From contig NW_025408670.1 of assembly GCF_020360975.1 (NCBI RefSeq), positions 1,860,001 to 1,924,000 of the forward strand: 64,000 nt of DNA, written 5' to 3'. The translations under genes were made by a program, and so were the position numbers. The notes beneath the pieces are model-generated. The model was not told where the DNA came from and searched no databases. It saw nothing but the letters and a program-made list of their open reading frames with translations. Shown piece after piece: positions 9,659 through 20,459 of the stretch (position 1 is the first letter of the stretch; each line of letters begins with the position of its first letter). This DNA comes from Hirsutella rhossiliensis. Its lineage: Eukaryota; Ascomycota; Sordariomycetes; Hypocreales; Ophiocordycipitaceae.

Positions 9659-12166
9659 TCACATCCTCCTGCCCTTCTCCGTATACCGCTTCAGCCGCCG
9701 GATGCTGAGCTGGTGTTCGTCCCTGCCCGGCGACAGGCCCAGGAACCAGACGCTTTCCTCGCGCGGGTCGTCCCGGCTCGCGCCCAGCCGCAGGACAAGA
9801 TCGCGATGGGAGCAGACGGCGCGGAAAGCGGCGTCTCGGACGAGGTCGTCGGCCGAGCAAAGACTGATGATGGTGGCGACAGAGCTGACTGGATGGGGCA
9901 GCAGGAATTGCCGGCGGCGGGGCACCAATAAAACGAGGTTTCCCACATAAAGCAACAGGAATGCGAGAAGGGCGCCAAACACTGGCATGCTCGGGAACAT
10001 CCGAACCTGTTCCTCTGTCGTGGTCAAGGCCATGAACAAGCCGCCGGCTAGGACCGGTATGAAAACAAAGAGCACTGCCATGAGCGATGTGACTGCCACT
10101 CTCCAGTGCCCATTTCCGAGGGCCCTCCAGGTCGACTGAAACGGTAGGCATGCCGCGTAGTCGGCCAGGATCGATCTTCGAGCCGTCGCGCCGTCCGCCT
10201 TGACCAGTTCCCCCCACGGTTGCAAAATGCGCAGTGACTGGTCCAGGCTCTGGAATAGCAAAAACAGCACCATCCCTAACAAAGCGGGGAGGAAGCTGTA
10301 CAGGAAGTCGGCGGGGGAAAAGGCCGCTTGATTGGGCCGAGCCTCGAGCCTCGGGACGAAGCCGGCATCCAGTCGAGTCTGGGGCAAAAAGGATACGATG
10401 AGCAGCGCAACGAGCAGCGCGCCAGTTGCGATGATGAACGCAATCAGTGGCGCATCGCGCAGACACCAGGGCAGGTAAGCTTTGCCAGTAGCGCTGAAGT
10501 CGGCCATGTCCCGGGACCCGATGGAGAATTCATAGCTCCCCCTCTTGGCCTGGTCCGCGCCCGTGGCCTCTGCCCCGCGATGTGCTGGCATTGCTGAAGT
10601 ACCGATTGTGTGCCAGATGCCGCCTGACAACATGTCTTCTGCCTGCCAGTATCCCAACCGGTCGAACCAGCGGTCCCGCAGCTCCGTCTTAAAGTCGCCG
10701 ACGGGTCCGAGCACAGCTTGGCGAGTGTAGCTGTGCATCGTGTTCGTCCGGTTGAGGAGAGGAATGAGATCCGCGATTGATCGTACGTCCCACCGAAGTC
10801 CTGTCCACTGCTTGAGCCAGAAACCCATCAAAATGATAGTCGTCACCGCCAGGAATGCATAGAGAGCGACCAGGGTCCACGCCACGCCTTGAGACGGCGC
10901 CCAGATCCACCGGTCCTTGACGTATATGCACGTAAAGGCCGCGCTTTGCAGGGGGATGGTCAAGGCCGCAAGCCAAGTTGCCAGATCAAAAGCCATGATC
11001 TGCCACGGCCCAACCAATTGTGGACGCAGAAACGACTTGGGGTACAGGCTCTGAAGCAGTGCCAGATATCGCTCCCGAGGGTCCTCCTTGGCCATGGTGG
11101 TGAAGGGTAGTATTCGAAGTGACGCCGTGAGGATGTTTTGCGCATAGATGAGGACGGCGGCCGCTACGAGTTGCGGCAAGATTCGGAAGAGGAAATATTG
11201 CCCAGAGTATATGCTTCCGGGGTACGGCGTCAACCCGACGTGTTGTTCGGAAAATCTATTGGAGAAGATGAGGGCTGCCATCATCAAGAGGCATAGAATA
11301 AACATTAATCCCATTGAAAGGGGTCGCAAGATCCGTGGTTTGAAGGTGAGGGGCGGGTATGTTCTTCCGCGGGGATCAATGGTCTGCAAGGCATTCTTGT
11401 CCACGGCAATCCATTGATCCGGAGGTCTCTGGAGTTTCGTTGCGGCAGGCGAAGCGGGCTCATTTGGCGCCGCGTCTTGTCTAGAGGTGGGAGGAACCGA
11501 GCCTTGTCTTCTCGTGCCTGTCCGCAGGTGCTGTCTGCCACTGTACGCAGGTGCCGGGGGTGCTACATTTGCTGACGCGAGCTCTTCATCGGGGTCTGCA
11601 CCGAGCGCCTGGTAGTCGCGCACCCGTCTCTCCGACGTGCCCGGAGCCAAATCGTCGCTGGAGCTGCTCCTTGGCTCACGAGTCAAGGCCTCCAAAGCAT
11701 TCTGAATGTACGGGGTGTCGTCGACCCCGGGGGTGATTTTCCCGGCGATGATGGCAAGCTCGTCCTTGATGAGCCCCAGTCGGGCTGCGTTGGCTGTCGC
11801 GGCCATGGCCATTTGGGCTTCGTCGAATCGCTCTACAAAATTTGTGCCGAGGCTTCCAGCATGGCGGTCCCAGGGCGTTTGCAGAGGCGCAGGCGGCGAA
11901 AACGGCTGGTGTGGATTGGACAGCTCCTCAGGGCTTGAGCGAGCTTCTGATAAAACTTGGGGCCCGAATGGAACGGCGCTTTGATGAAATGGAGCTGATT
12001 CTCGGGGCCGTGAATCGCGACGCGAATTGGCCTCATAATCATGCAACAGACGTGTGCTTGTTCCCGCCGCGTCTTGATGAGCCAGGGACGGAGAAGACGG
12101 TCTCTGCGGCGGCCATTGACCTGGCAAGTAAGCGTCAACCGACAAGTCTTGAACGAGAGTGGTCAT
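9659..12166 (-). CDS. DUF3433-family multi-spanning membrane protein (835 aa)
   Basis: Single exon from the ATG at 12166. The first 270 residues are hydrophilic, Ser/Pro-rich and probably cytosolic. Paired hydrophobic segments follow, at about 284-302, 326-342, 388-410 and 428-447, with a second similar set toward the C terminus near 575-595, 625-650, 685-710 and 720-745. This is the two-repeat layout of the fungal DUF3433 family (RPLSMGLMF with LPQLVAAAVLIYAQNILTASLRILPFTTMA in repeat one; FSPADFLYSFLPALLGMVLFLLFQSLDQSLRILQPW in repeat two). The FR-LP and SLRI-P signatures recur in both halves. The role of the family is unknown; plasma membrane or cell-wall-related location is a guess. Confidence 0.8.
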   Translation of the reverse strand: MTTLVQDLSVDAYLPGQWPPQRPSSPSLAHQDAAGTSTRLLHDYEANSRRDSRPRESAPFHQSAVPFGPQVLSEARSSPEELSNPHQPFSPPAPLQTPWDRHAGSLGTNFVERFDEAQMAMAATANAARLGLIKDELAIIAGKITPGVDDTPYIQNALEALTREPRSSSSDDLAPGTSERRVRDYQALGADPDEELASANVAPPAPAYSGRQHLRTGTRRQGSVPPTSRQDAAPNEPASPAATKLQRPPDQWIAVDKNALQTIDPRGRTYPPLTFKPRILRPLSMGLMFILCLLMMAALIFSNRFSEQHVGLTPYPGSIYSGQYFLFRILPQLVAAAVLIYAQNILTASLRILPFTTMAKEDPRERYLALLQSLYPKSFLRPQLVGPWQIMAFDLATWLAALTIPLQSAAFTCIYVKDRWIWAPSQGVAWTLVALYAFLAVTTIILMGFWLKQWTGLRWDVRSIADLIPLLNRTNTMHSYTRQAVLGPVGDFKTELRDRWFDRLGYWQAEDMLSGGIWHTIGTSAMPAHRGAEATGADQAKRGSYEFSIGSRDMADFSATGKAYLPWCLRDAPLIAFIIATGALLVALLIVSFLPQTRLDAGFVPRLEARPNQAAFSPADFLYSFLPALLGMVLFLLFQSLDQSLRILQPWGELVKADGATARRSILADYAACLPFQSTWRALGNGHWRVAVTSLMAVLFVFIPVLAGGLFMALTTTEEQVRMFPSMPVFGALLAFLLLYVGNLVLLVPRRRQFLLPHPVSSVATIISLCSADDLVRDAAFRAVCSHRDLVLRLGASRDDPREESVWFLGLSPGRDEHQLSIRRLKRYTEKGRRM

Positions 12167-13631
12167 GTTGACATACGGATGGCCTCGACGTGTCGGTCAA
12201 AGTCGAAGTCGTGGAGGTCCATTTTTGATGCATTCCAAGGCGCTCCACACGGGGCGGTGGGCCAATTGGTGCTGCAAGAGGCGATTCGGGAAGGAGCTTC
12301 ATGCAGAGAGAGTCATAGCGAGAAGGAATCGTCCGAGAAAGCAAGCTTTGGAGATGGCTGGGCGCGATGTCTTACTACCCCAGCCACCCGGCCCCACGGC
12401 GGGAGATCCGTTGGCGACCGCTCGGCAGAGGACCCCACCTAGGGCCGAAAGACCAACTAGCCCTCGAGGGTCGAAGACAAAGGGCAGTGGGCGTGGGCCC
12501 AACGCGTGGCGTCTCTTGTTTGGTGTCTAGTTGACGACGACGGCGATGGAGGAGGGAGATTTTGGAGGTGTGCGCTGGTTGCCAGCTGGTCGGGCGCGCC
12601 TGCAGCTTCCATCGGGAGAGGAGATACAAGGTACTTTGAAGTACCAGGCACCAGGCACCCGGCCAGGCAACCAGGCACCAGGCAGCGAGTTCCGGGGCAA
12701 GTACTCCGCACTTTGCCGACCGTCAGCCCCGCCTTTCCCGGGTGGCTGGGCTCGGCCAGTCCGAGGCAGCGAAGAGTTGGTTGAAGAAGCAACCAATAAA
12801 TAAAAAGCACCAACAGCAATAGGCACCGGGCAACGATTGATTCCCTGGGCAAGCTGAATCCACTGCACATACACGGCCTCAACCAGGGAGCCCATGCTGA
12901 GTGCAAAACGCACCTCGGCGGTCTGAGAAATTGAAGCCACCAATGCTTCTCCGACCGGGGTGCGATGGTGGATTACAGAAGGTTGAGTGGCTGGGCACTG
13001 CCGTCTCTGCGAACCTTGGCCCGAATGACGATGCCTGAATTGTTGTAGGCCATGATGGGCTACTTCGTAGTTATTAGCCACACTCCCAATTAGCCCAGAA
13101 GACCCACCAGATGGCGTCAATGCCCCGCGTCCAGATCGAGGACAAGTTCGTGACCAACCACAACATGTGCATCATCAAAGGGGGGCTGAGAATCACAGGC
13201 TCTTCAGCAGCGGGAGGCGGTATCATTAAACGGCAGGTGCCGTCCGTGTCACAGTGAGTCGGCTCGTGAAACAGCAAACTTCGAGTGGCTCACGAAGCAT
13301 TTGACTCTTGCATTGTGTATTTTGAATGATGAGTTATAGGCTCATGAACTGTTGATGAGCTCAGCCTTGGGTAATGATTCGTAACAGACAGTCAGCGGAT
13401 TGTACTTACTAATCATGACTCGTCCTTGTCTCAACCTCTCAGGCACCTCCTGTCTAACCGAATTAGGCAATTATCACGTCCCGTGTGACCGAGACTCGAA
13501 CCGCAACGTGAGGTCTAGACTTGAAAGAACTCACCTTATTAAAGGAGGGACTGTCGATTGACGGATTCTTCAGAGTGCGAGAAGCTTCAAGCCCAGTCAA
13601 GAATCGTCTCGACTTCCCGCACCAAGCATAT
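12167..13631. other. divergent promoter region
   Basis: It lies between the 5' ends of the DUF3433 gene (-) and the pirin gene (+). It contains an inverted repeat GGTACTT-TG-AAGTACC near 12630 and several CCAGGCAC direct repeats at about 12640-12690. No protein or RNA gene is supported. Confidence 0.55.
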
Positions 13632-14666
13632 ATGGCTCGGCTCGCCCTCCTCTGCTCAGTTGTCGTTGTCTCCATTTCCATCATCCTTTTCTTCACGCCC
13701 GAATACACCTACATCATCCGAAGCACCGGCAATCGTCTCGTCAGCATCTTGTCGTCAGTCGGCAACAGAAACACTCGTAGCCCCGAGAAGCCGATGCTTA
13801 GGAACATGGCCAAAAGCACTCTCCGGCAGGCCACCATCACGCCGCACCGGTCCGGCGCCAGAGGCCACTCGGACCACGGCTGGCTCAACTCGTACCACAG
13901 TTTCTCCTTTGCCGACTGGTTCAACCCGGGCTTCACGCATTTTGGCTCGCTGAGGGTGCTCAACGAGGACCGCGTCAAGGCCAACTCGGGCTTCCCTACC
14001 CACCGCCACCAAGACTTTGAAATCTTCAGCTACATCCTGTCCGGGGAGCTGACACACCGGGACTCGATGATTGTCAGGGCCGAAGAGGGCGCCCAGTCGG
14101 ACCAGTTTTACCGCATGCACCGCGGCGACGTCCAGTTCACGACGGGAGGCACGGGCATCAGCCACTCGGAGATGAACGAGCACAAGACGGACACGGTGCA
14201 CTTTCTTCAGATCTGGGCGATGCCGTGGAAGAGGGGCCTAGCCCCAAGATATCACACCGAGCACTTTGACGAGAAAGCCAAGAAAAGGGGCTTCGTCACC
14301 ATCCTGAGCCCGCTCAAGGGCGGCGCGGCCGCGAGCGCGCAGCAGGAACGCGACGCCGAGCCCACCGTGGCCGGCTCCATCCCCATCCACGCCGACTTTG
14401 CCATGGGCGCGGCCATCATCGCGCCCCAGAGCACCTTTGAATGGACCGTTGGGGCCGCGGGCACCGAAGAGGCCAAGCGAAAGGTCTACGTGCATTTGCC
14501 CATGACCAAGGGCGGCGGGGCCAGGATCCGGCTTGACGGCCGCGACGGGGCGGAGCTCGGCGAGGGCGACGGGGCATTTGTCGAGGGCGTGAGCGCGGGT
14601 GATGGATTACGGGTAGAGAGTATCGGGGAGGCAGAGGCCGAGGTGATAGTCTTAGACACGGTGTAG
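13632..14666 (+). CDS. pirin-family cupin with N-terminal membrane segment (344 aa)
   Basis: The start ATG at 13632 (MARLALLCSVVVVSIS) is the first good Met; the frame is open upstream but reads as leader. Residues 4-22 form one hydrophobic helix, then a short basic linker leads into a pirin domain at about 62-344. Signature residues are present: SYHSFSFADWFNPGFTHFGSLRVLNEDRV, FPTHRHQDFEI (metal ligands H124 and H126), and GTGISHSEMN (H178 and E180). Pirins are Fe-binding bicupins; bacterial YhhW-type relatives have quercetinase activity and some eukaryotic members act as transcription co-regulators. The N-terminal helix is unusual for a family that is normally soluble. A cytosolic form starting at the internal MLRNMAKSTLRQ (residue 55) is possible. 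Confidence 0.88.
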   Translation: MARLALLCSVVVVSISIILFFTPEYTYIIRSTGNRLVSILSSVGNRNTRSPEKPMLRNMAKSTLRQATITPHRSGARGHSDHGWLNSYHSFSFADWFNPGFTHFGSLRVLNEDRVKANSGFPTHRHQDFEIFSYILSGELTHRDSMIVRAEEGAQSDQFYRMHRGDVQFTTGGTGISHSEMNEHKTDTVHFLQIWAMPWKRGLAPRYHTEHFDEKAKKRGFVTILSPLKGGAAASAQQERDAEPTVAGSIPIHADFAMGAAIIAPQSTFEWTVGAAGTEEAKRKVYVHLPMTKGGGARIRLDGRDGAELGEGDGAFVEGVSAGDGLRVESIGEAEAEVIVLDTV

Positions 14667-16409
14667 AGGGTTGGTTTAGATCTGAGAATGAGAATCGAAA
14701 TGGTTGAAGACACGGGGAAAGGTGGAACAGTTGAAGTATAAATAGAATCGTGCATTCCTCTGCAAGCCCTATATTGCCGTGGAGCCTATAGAATCCAACC
14801 GTCTGGAAACGAAGCTGGACCCTGCCCAAAAATGTGACACAATGACGAGCATGTCACCAGTGATACGTATGACACGGGATTGAGACGCCTCTCATTCCCC
14901 CTGTCACACATGGGCATGATGAATGGTCTCGAGCTTGCTGAGAAGATAGCTCTCCTTGACCGTCTCTTACCCTGTACCTAATACGACGCATCTACGTGTA
15001 CAGGGATTTTGTGACTGACGCATCTTGCATCGACCCCCGCCTTCCCGCCCTCTTGTTGGAGTGACGATGGCCGATTAGGGCTTACCGCGTTGTTCAACTT
15101 GAAAACCCAAACTCTTGTGCCAAGGCAGCCAAGGAAACACGGCCCAATCCACAGGCCAGTCAAATTGTCTCAGCTAGGAATACATGAGGGGATCATGCAA
15201 ACCGGGTGCCGGCTCTGCTCCCCTTTTCCTTTTTGTCGCCTTGTTCGAAACGACCAGATGTGGGATGAAAACAGGCGGCATTGCCCCTTGGTCTCCAACC
15301 TCGTCTCGACTGACTCGTGCGGCACTAAATCTCGCGCCGGCCCGCTGAGCTGCTGGGGGTGTTGGGAGGAAGGGGGAAGCGAAGCTGTAGCGGGGTTAGT
15401 GCAGTACGGTGCAGTGCAGTGCAGTGCAGTGCAGTGCAAGCCTGAAAGTGCAGTGGGCTGCGTGCTGAGCAAAAGGACAGCATCGCCGAGTTGGGCAGCG
15501 GCGCTAACGAGACAGGACGAAAGAGAGAAAAAAGAAGAAGATCAGGGCGGGAAAAGAGACGACAAGGACATCGCTTCTTCAAGGGAGCAAGGGATGCTTT
15601 CAAGCGACAAGGGAACCGCGGCCGTCTCCAACGGGGGACACCAGGAAATTGGACAACTCGTCCCTCCAGCCACCCCCATTTTCTTCCCTCGCGCTGCCGA
15701 GTTTCCTGCCACCACATTTTCGAACCTGCGATTGACTTGACGCCTCGGCCATGATCCTGCTCGACTCCCCTTCTTCCTCTCTTTCCCCCAGAGGTCTTGG
15801 CAAGGCATAACCCTCCTCCTCCCTTTGTGCCTCCGCAGCCGCCCCGTCACCGCCGCCGCCAGCCGCCTGTGCTGGTCGACCTTCAACTTGTCTTCACCAC
15901 CACCACCACCAACTCCCCCCGGCGCCCGAGATTCCTTCTCGTTCCAGCCACAACCGCCCCCAGACTGGCGACGCCAGCGGTTGCCGCCAGCGCCCGAACC
16001 CTCGTCTTTCTCTGCCCGCTCAGCTCTTCGTCGCGCACGGCGCTCTCGTGCCACCACTACCCCAGAGCCCCGTCGAGTGCACGTCGCCGCCGCCTCGGTC
16101 GGCTTCACCCCCAGCTTCGTCCCCGAGCTCGAGCAACCGGCCTCGCCCTCCTTCACTGGACTCGAGGCCTCGCTGTTTGAGGAGCGTCGACACGCGTCAA
16201 GCACCTCGCACTCCCCGACCGTTGGCCCTGACCCCGAGTCTCCCCCTCGACTCCCTTCGAGCCAGCAGCCCGCTCTTGCACATCGCCGCGACCCTCATCC
16301 CGCTGTTCGCGTCTCGAGGAGTATCCACAGCGCAATTCTCTTCACTCTCGAGGAGGCGCTGCGCCGTCCAAATCCCTTTACGCCCGATTTTGTCGAGGAG
16401 TCCGCCAGC
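14667..16409. other. intergenic and long C/T-rich leader
   Basis: No separate gene supported. The part from about 15.73 kb on is C/T-rich and open in the frame of the next gene, so it is either a long 5' leader or an N-terminal extension of up to 195 residues starting at the ATG at 15825. Confidence 0.55.
15411..15438. repeat. GCAGT pentanucleotide microsatellite
   Basis: About 5.6 perfect copies of GCAGT, with one interrupted copy just upstream at 15401. Confidence 0.9.
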
Positions 16410-18089
16410 ATGGCCGACCTGACGGCCGCCAGCTCAGCCCCCGCTGCCTCCAATGGCACTGGCGTCACCTCCCCCCGCCGTCCCACAGCAGGCCCCGCCC
16501 TCACTGGCTCTCCGTCCGGCATCAGGGGTCCCAGGATGATCATGCAGGAACGGGCAGCGAGGGAAGCGCGGCAGAGGGCAGAGGCAGAGAAGCTTGCCAT
16601 GGAACGGGACAAGGCGGAGCGCGAGGCTCGTCCCGTCGAGGAAGCCCGACGGAGAAACTCTCAGCGTCGATCCGCTGGCGTTGCCGCAGGCCAAGGCGTT
16701 GCCGCCGACGCCCAGCAACCGCAGATCGACCCTCGCCACCAGAGTCGAATGCCCCCAGACGCTCCCCAGATACCAACAGCCGCGGCAGGGAAGCAGCCGC
16801 CCCAGCCACAAATATCACAGCTCGCCGATGATCAACGAGCACATCACCAGACATACCCGCCCTCTGGCGCGGCTCGCCAGCCACAGTCGCATCAGCGGCC
16901 CGATGTTGGCGCCCAGCCGGCCACCCCAGCAGCCCCGCAGCCCACCGACATGTCCAAACCGCGAAACTCGTTCCCGCACGCCTTTGAACGGTGGGAAACG
17001 CTATCTGCGCACTGGGAGGGCCTGACGAGCTATTGGATCCGCAAGCTCGAGCAGAACAAGGACGACATCAACCGCGACCCCCTGAGCCAGCAGCTGGCCC
17101 GGCAAGTGACGGATTTGTCGGCGGCAGGAGCCAACCTCTTTCATGCCGTGGTGGAGCTGCAGCGCCTGCGGGCGAGTTCAGAGCGCAAGTTCCAGCGGTG
17201 GTTCTTTGAGACTCGCGCCGAGTTGGAGCGCGCTCGCGAGGTCAACGCCATGATGGAGGGCGCTCTGCAAAAAGAAAGGAGAGATCGTGCCGAGGCCGTC
17301 CGCGATGCCATCGACCAGGAACGAGGGTCGAGCAAGGTCCAGAAGCAGCTCGCCGAGATGCGCAAGGAGCTCTCCATCTCCAAGGAAGAGGCCCGTCGAG
17401 CCTGGGAGGAGCTGGGCCGGCGAGAGCAGGAGGAACGCGACCGAACGTATTCCCTGCAGACAGGACAGCCAACCATCGTCGGCGGTGTCCAGGTCGTGCC
17501 CATGACGCACAGCGGCAGCGTCAGTCGACATGGCACTGCCCGGGATCCGGCAGGCCACCAGCAAGAGTACGGACCGGGACACGGCTACCAGGCAGGACAG
17601 ACGCAGGCTTCCCCCGAGCAAACACCCCCTTCGACGGCGGCGCGTGGCGGCGACGGCTACCAGCGACGGCAGCAGCACCAGCCGGAGCAGCCGGGCCGAC
17701 CACGTCGCGGCTCCGAGGGCGGCTACAGCGAAGGTGAGTATATCGTCGACGCGCAGGGAAACTTCATACTGGATGTGCACGGAAACAAGATACCCTTTGC
17801 TGCGCCGGCCTCTACCTACGCAGGCTCTGATGCGGAAGCAGACGACTACGAGACGCCGGCCACCACCAACCCGCCTCCCAGCGGCGGCCCCGAGTCGCCG
17901 TCGACGTCGGCCGGCGAGTCGCGCTGGACCGGCGCATACTCGGATCCTCAGGACTATAGCGGCCAGGGCTATGGAGCTCCCGGCTGGGAGACTGTTCCCC
18001 GGCACCACCACCCGACCAGACTGAGCGACGTCATCGAAGAAGAGGACGAGCGAAGCCGGACGAGCGCGAGTCAAATGAGCCGCGGCTAG
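16410..18089 (+). CDS. uncharacterised coiled-coil protein (559 aa)
   Basis: The chosen start is the ATG at 16410 (MADLTAASSAPAASNGTG), where composition changes from Pro/Arg-rich leader to protein-like. Residues 45-88 are a charged helix (QERAAREARQRAEAEK). Residues 100-180 are Gln/Pro-rich linker. Residues 185-345 are the likely conserved core, beginning NSFPHAFERWETLSAHWEGLTSYW and continuing as long helices with RWFFETRAELERAREV. The rest is disordered, with an EYIVDAQGNFILDVHGNKIPF hairpin-like motif near 450 and an acidic SDVIEEEDERSRTSAS tail. It is probably cytoskeletal or scaffold-like; no catalytic motif is seen. Single exon. Confidence 0.75.
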   Translation: MADLTAASSAPAASNGTGVTSPRRPTAGPALTGSPSGIRGPRMIMQERAAREARQRAEAEKLAMERDKAEREARPVEEARRRNSQRRSAGVAAGQGVAADAQQPQIDPRHQSRMPPDAPQIPTAAAGKQPPQPQISQLADDQRAHHQTYPPSGAARQPQSHQRPDVGAQPATPAAPQPTDMSKPRNSFPHAFERWETLSAHWEGLTSYWIRKLEQNKDDINRDPLSQQLARQVTDLSAAGANLFHAVVELQRLRASSERKFQRWFFETRAELERAREVNAMMEGALQKERRDRAEAVRDAIDQERGSSKVQKQLAEMRKELSISKEEARRAWEELGRREQEERDRTYSLQTGQPTIVGGVQVVPMTHSGSVSRHGTARDPAGHQQEYGPGHGYQAGQTQASPEQTPPSTAARGGDGYQRRQQHQPEQPGRPRRGSEGGYSEGEYIVDAQGNFILDVHGNKIPFAAPASTYAGSDAEADDYETPATTNPPPSGGPESPSTSAGESRWTGAYSDPQDYSGQGYGAPGWETVPRHHHPTRLSDVIEEEDERSRTSASQMSRG

Positions 18090-18893
18090 GAGTCAGGCTC
18101 CTATTGACTTGGGAGGGATGTCCAGGCATCATTGACAGGCACCGAGATCAGAGCCGTCGATGTAGTCACACCTCCCAGGATTTGGGTACGTCACGTACAT
18201 AATATTGCGCTGGAAAATTTGCTCTGGGCGTTTCTTAATGTTGGGCAGCTACTTGATGGCTTGAAGCATGCGCGTCTTTGCGTGAGCTCTTGGAGGGAAA
18301 CAGGCCGCCCACGAGCACTACCGCGCCGATCAGGGCCAGACTGATTCCTCGGCTCGAAGAATGGATCAAGCGGCGCGTCGCTTTTTGTGTTTTGGAAACG
18401 GAGTCCAGGGTCACTTCCGGTGGCTTTTCTCGTCTCGGCACCAGCAAACCAATCATATGAAAAGTCGTGCCGATATCGCATCGGCCGCCCACGTACACAC
18501 GACTCTTTGGCCTATGCAGACGACGAGATGGGCCTCCCGTTCTCGGATAATGGCAGGCGTGGACGGGTATAGATGGGACACGTTTGGGTTTCGCGCATGG
18601 GGATACAGGCACTTGCTTTTCTGACACGAAATCCGGGGCCACACTTGTTTCCATGCGTTCAGGTCCAGACTTTTTTCTTTTATTTGGGCCCCTTATTCTC
18701 ACAGCTGCGGACGCGGCAAGACCGTCGGGAGAGATGACGAAGGAGCCTGGCCTGGGACGGCGGAGTTTGGCCGCGGCAGAAGCACGAGGCGAGGGATGTT
18801 TTGAGTGTCTGCGCGTTTTCGTGTAAATGTTAATGCTGGTGGATGTGCATATTTCTACCCGGTACAGCTTTTTATAATTGAGACTTTTTCTTG
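18090..18893. other. convergent 3' intergenic region
   Basis: Nothing recognised. It separates the ends of the coiled-coil gene (+) and the lactone oxidase gene (-). Confidence 0.5.
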
Positions 18894-20459
18894 TCATGAC
18901 ACGCGCCCAAAGGTCCTGAGCCCGCCTCCAGGGGCATCCCGGCGAGCCGTCTCGACCTCTTCCAGCTCGAGCTCGACACCGGCCGCCATGATGCGCTGGC
19001 GGTGCCACGGCCCGACAAACATGCCGTCCGGGTCGGCCTGGTGGCGCACGCGGCGGAACTCGTCGAGGCGCTTGCCGTACATGGCCTCGATGTCGGGCCG
19101 GCGCGCGTCAAAGTTCTTGGCCCAGTGCGGGCGGCCGCCCATGTCGCGCATGAGCCACTCAAAGGCCTGGTAGTAGCGGCGGCGACACGGCGGGTCGCGG
19201 AAGTAGGGCCGGTACAGCGTGGCATTGAGGTACAGGGTCGGCCCGTCGTCGACGGTCGGGTCGAGGAAGGGCCGCGGGCTCGGGGTCAGGGTCGTGTCGC
19301 TGACGCGCACCTCGACGGGGGCGTGGACGTACAGGCCGGCGGCGGAGAAGGGGATCCCGTGGGCGACGTAGCCGGGGTCGTCGGGCGTCAGGTGGTTGAG
19401 CCAGGAGCCGAGGCGGCGCAGGGCCTCGGGGCCGCGGTGCAGCGGGATGGCCCATTCGTTGACGAACTGCGAGTAGAGGCAGTTCATCAGCAGCGCCTTG
19501 GGGCCCGGCTGGACGGCGGCCGTGGCGGAGCCGTTGGCGAAGCCGTACTGCATGCCGAAGACGAACCACTCGACCCACGGCAGGATGGGCGGCGCCCACT
19601 GGGCCAGGTAGAGCAGGTTGTGGTAGACGTAGTAGCCGACGGAGCGGTCGTAGTAGCTGGGCGGGGGGTCGCGCTCGGGCTCCGTCGTCTTGTCGGCGCG
19701 CCAGACGACGGCGCGGCGCGTGTAGGGGAACCACCAGACGCGGACAAACTCGCTCTGGGCCCAGAGACGGCCGGGCGGGTCCTCCCAGGCGGCGAAGAGG
19801 GCGGCGTCGGCGTCGATGGTCTGGCGCCAGGAGAGCGAGAAGGCGGGCACGGCGCGCAGCGTGACCTCGGTGACGACGCCCAGGGCGCCGAGAGACAGCA
19901 GCGCGGCGCGGAACAGGTCCGGGCGCACGTCGGCGGAGCAGAACTCGGTGAGGCCCGAGGCGAGGGTGAGGCGCAGGGCGACGACGTCTTCGGACACGAG
20001 CCCGTGGCGCGCGCTGCTGCCGTGCGTGCCCGTGGAGATGGCGCCGGCCACCGACTGCTGGTTGATGCTGCCCAGGTTGGCCATGGCCAGGCCGTGGCGC
20101 GCAAGCTCGTCGCACAGGGCATACAGCCTCATGCCGGCCTGGACGACGGCGACGCGACGGGCCGCGTCGACGGCGACGACGCGGGCCAGGCGGTCGAGGT
20201 TGAGCATCCAGCTCGAGGTGCACGTCAGGTCCGAGGGCGAGTGCGCGCAGCCGGTGACGACGACGCGGCGCCCGCACCGCCGGGCCAGCGCGACGGCCTT
20301 TTCCACCTCGGCCTCGGTCTCCGGCTGGATGTACAGCTCCGGCAGGCTGGAGAAGGTCCGCGCCCAGGTGCGGTGGACGTGGCCCGTCGTGGCGCGGAAC
20401 GGGGTCCCCGAGCCCGGCGAGCCGGCCGCGGCCAGCTCGGCTGCCGCGAGGGGATGCAT
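18894..20459 (-). CDS. ALO1: D-arabinono-1,4-lactone oxidase (521 aa)
   Basis: It oxidises D-arabinono-1,4-lactone to D-erythroascorbate, the last step of the fungal ascorbate-analogue pathway, normally at the mitochondrial membrane. Residues 25-210 form a PCMH/VAO-type FAD-binding domain: VVVTGCAHSPSDLTCTSSW includes the His (H73) expected to carry covalent flavin, and NLGSINQQSVAGAISTGTHGS is the flavin-phosphate loop. The C-terminal ALO domain ends with RPHWAKNF (HWAK at 445-448), the family catalytic/substrate motif, and DPDGMFVGPWHRQRI. Length fits the family (about 520-560 aa). Single exon, extremely GC-rich at third positions, which creates a long spurious antisense frame. The start at 20459 is the first Met. 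Confidence 0.93.
   Translation of the reverse strand: MHPLAAAELAAAGSPGSGTPFRATTGHVHRTWARTFSSLPELYIQPETEAEVEKAVALARRCGRRVVVTGCAHSPSDLTCTSSWMLNLDRLARVVAVDAARRVAVVQAGMRLYALCDELARHGLAMANLGSINQQSVAGAISTGTHGSSARHGLVSEDVVALRLTLASGLTEFCSADVRPDLFRAALLSLGALGVVTEVTLRAVPAFSLSWRQTIDADAALFAAWEDPPGRLWAQSEFVRVWWFPYTRRAVVWRADKTTEPERDPPPSYYDRSVGYYVYHNLLYLAQWAPPILPWVEWFVFGMQYGFANGSATAAVQPGPKALLMNCLYSQFVNEWAIPLHRGPEALRRLGSWLNHLTPDDPGYVAHGIPFSAAGLYVHAPVEVRVSDTTLTPSPRPFLDPTVDDGPTLYLNATLYRPYFRDPPCRRRYYQAFEWLMRDMGGRPHWAKNFDARRPDIEAMYGKRLDEFRRVRHQADPDGMFVGPWHRQRIMAAGVELELEEVETARRDAPGGGLRTFGRVS

Noticed and set aside
12527..13120. 197-codon minus-strand open frame in the DUF3433/pirin intergenic region
   Set aside because: Includes the CCAGGCAC direct repeats and has no protein-like pattern.
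13470..13560. GGTTCGAGTCTC (minus strand), possible tRNA T arm
   Set aside because: The T stem does not pair and no acceptor or D arm can be formed.
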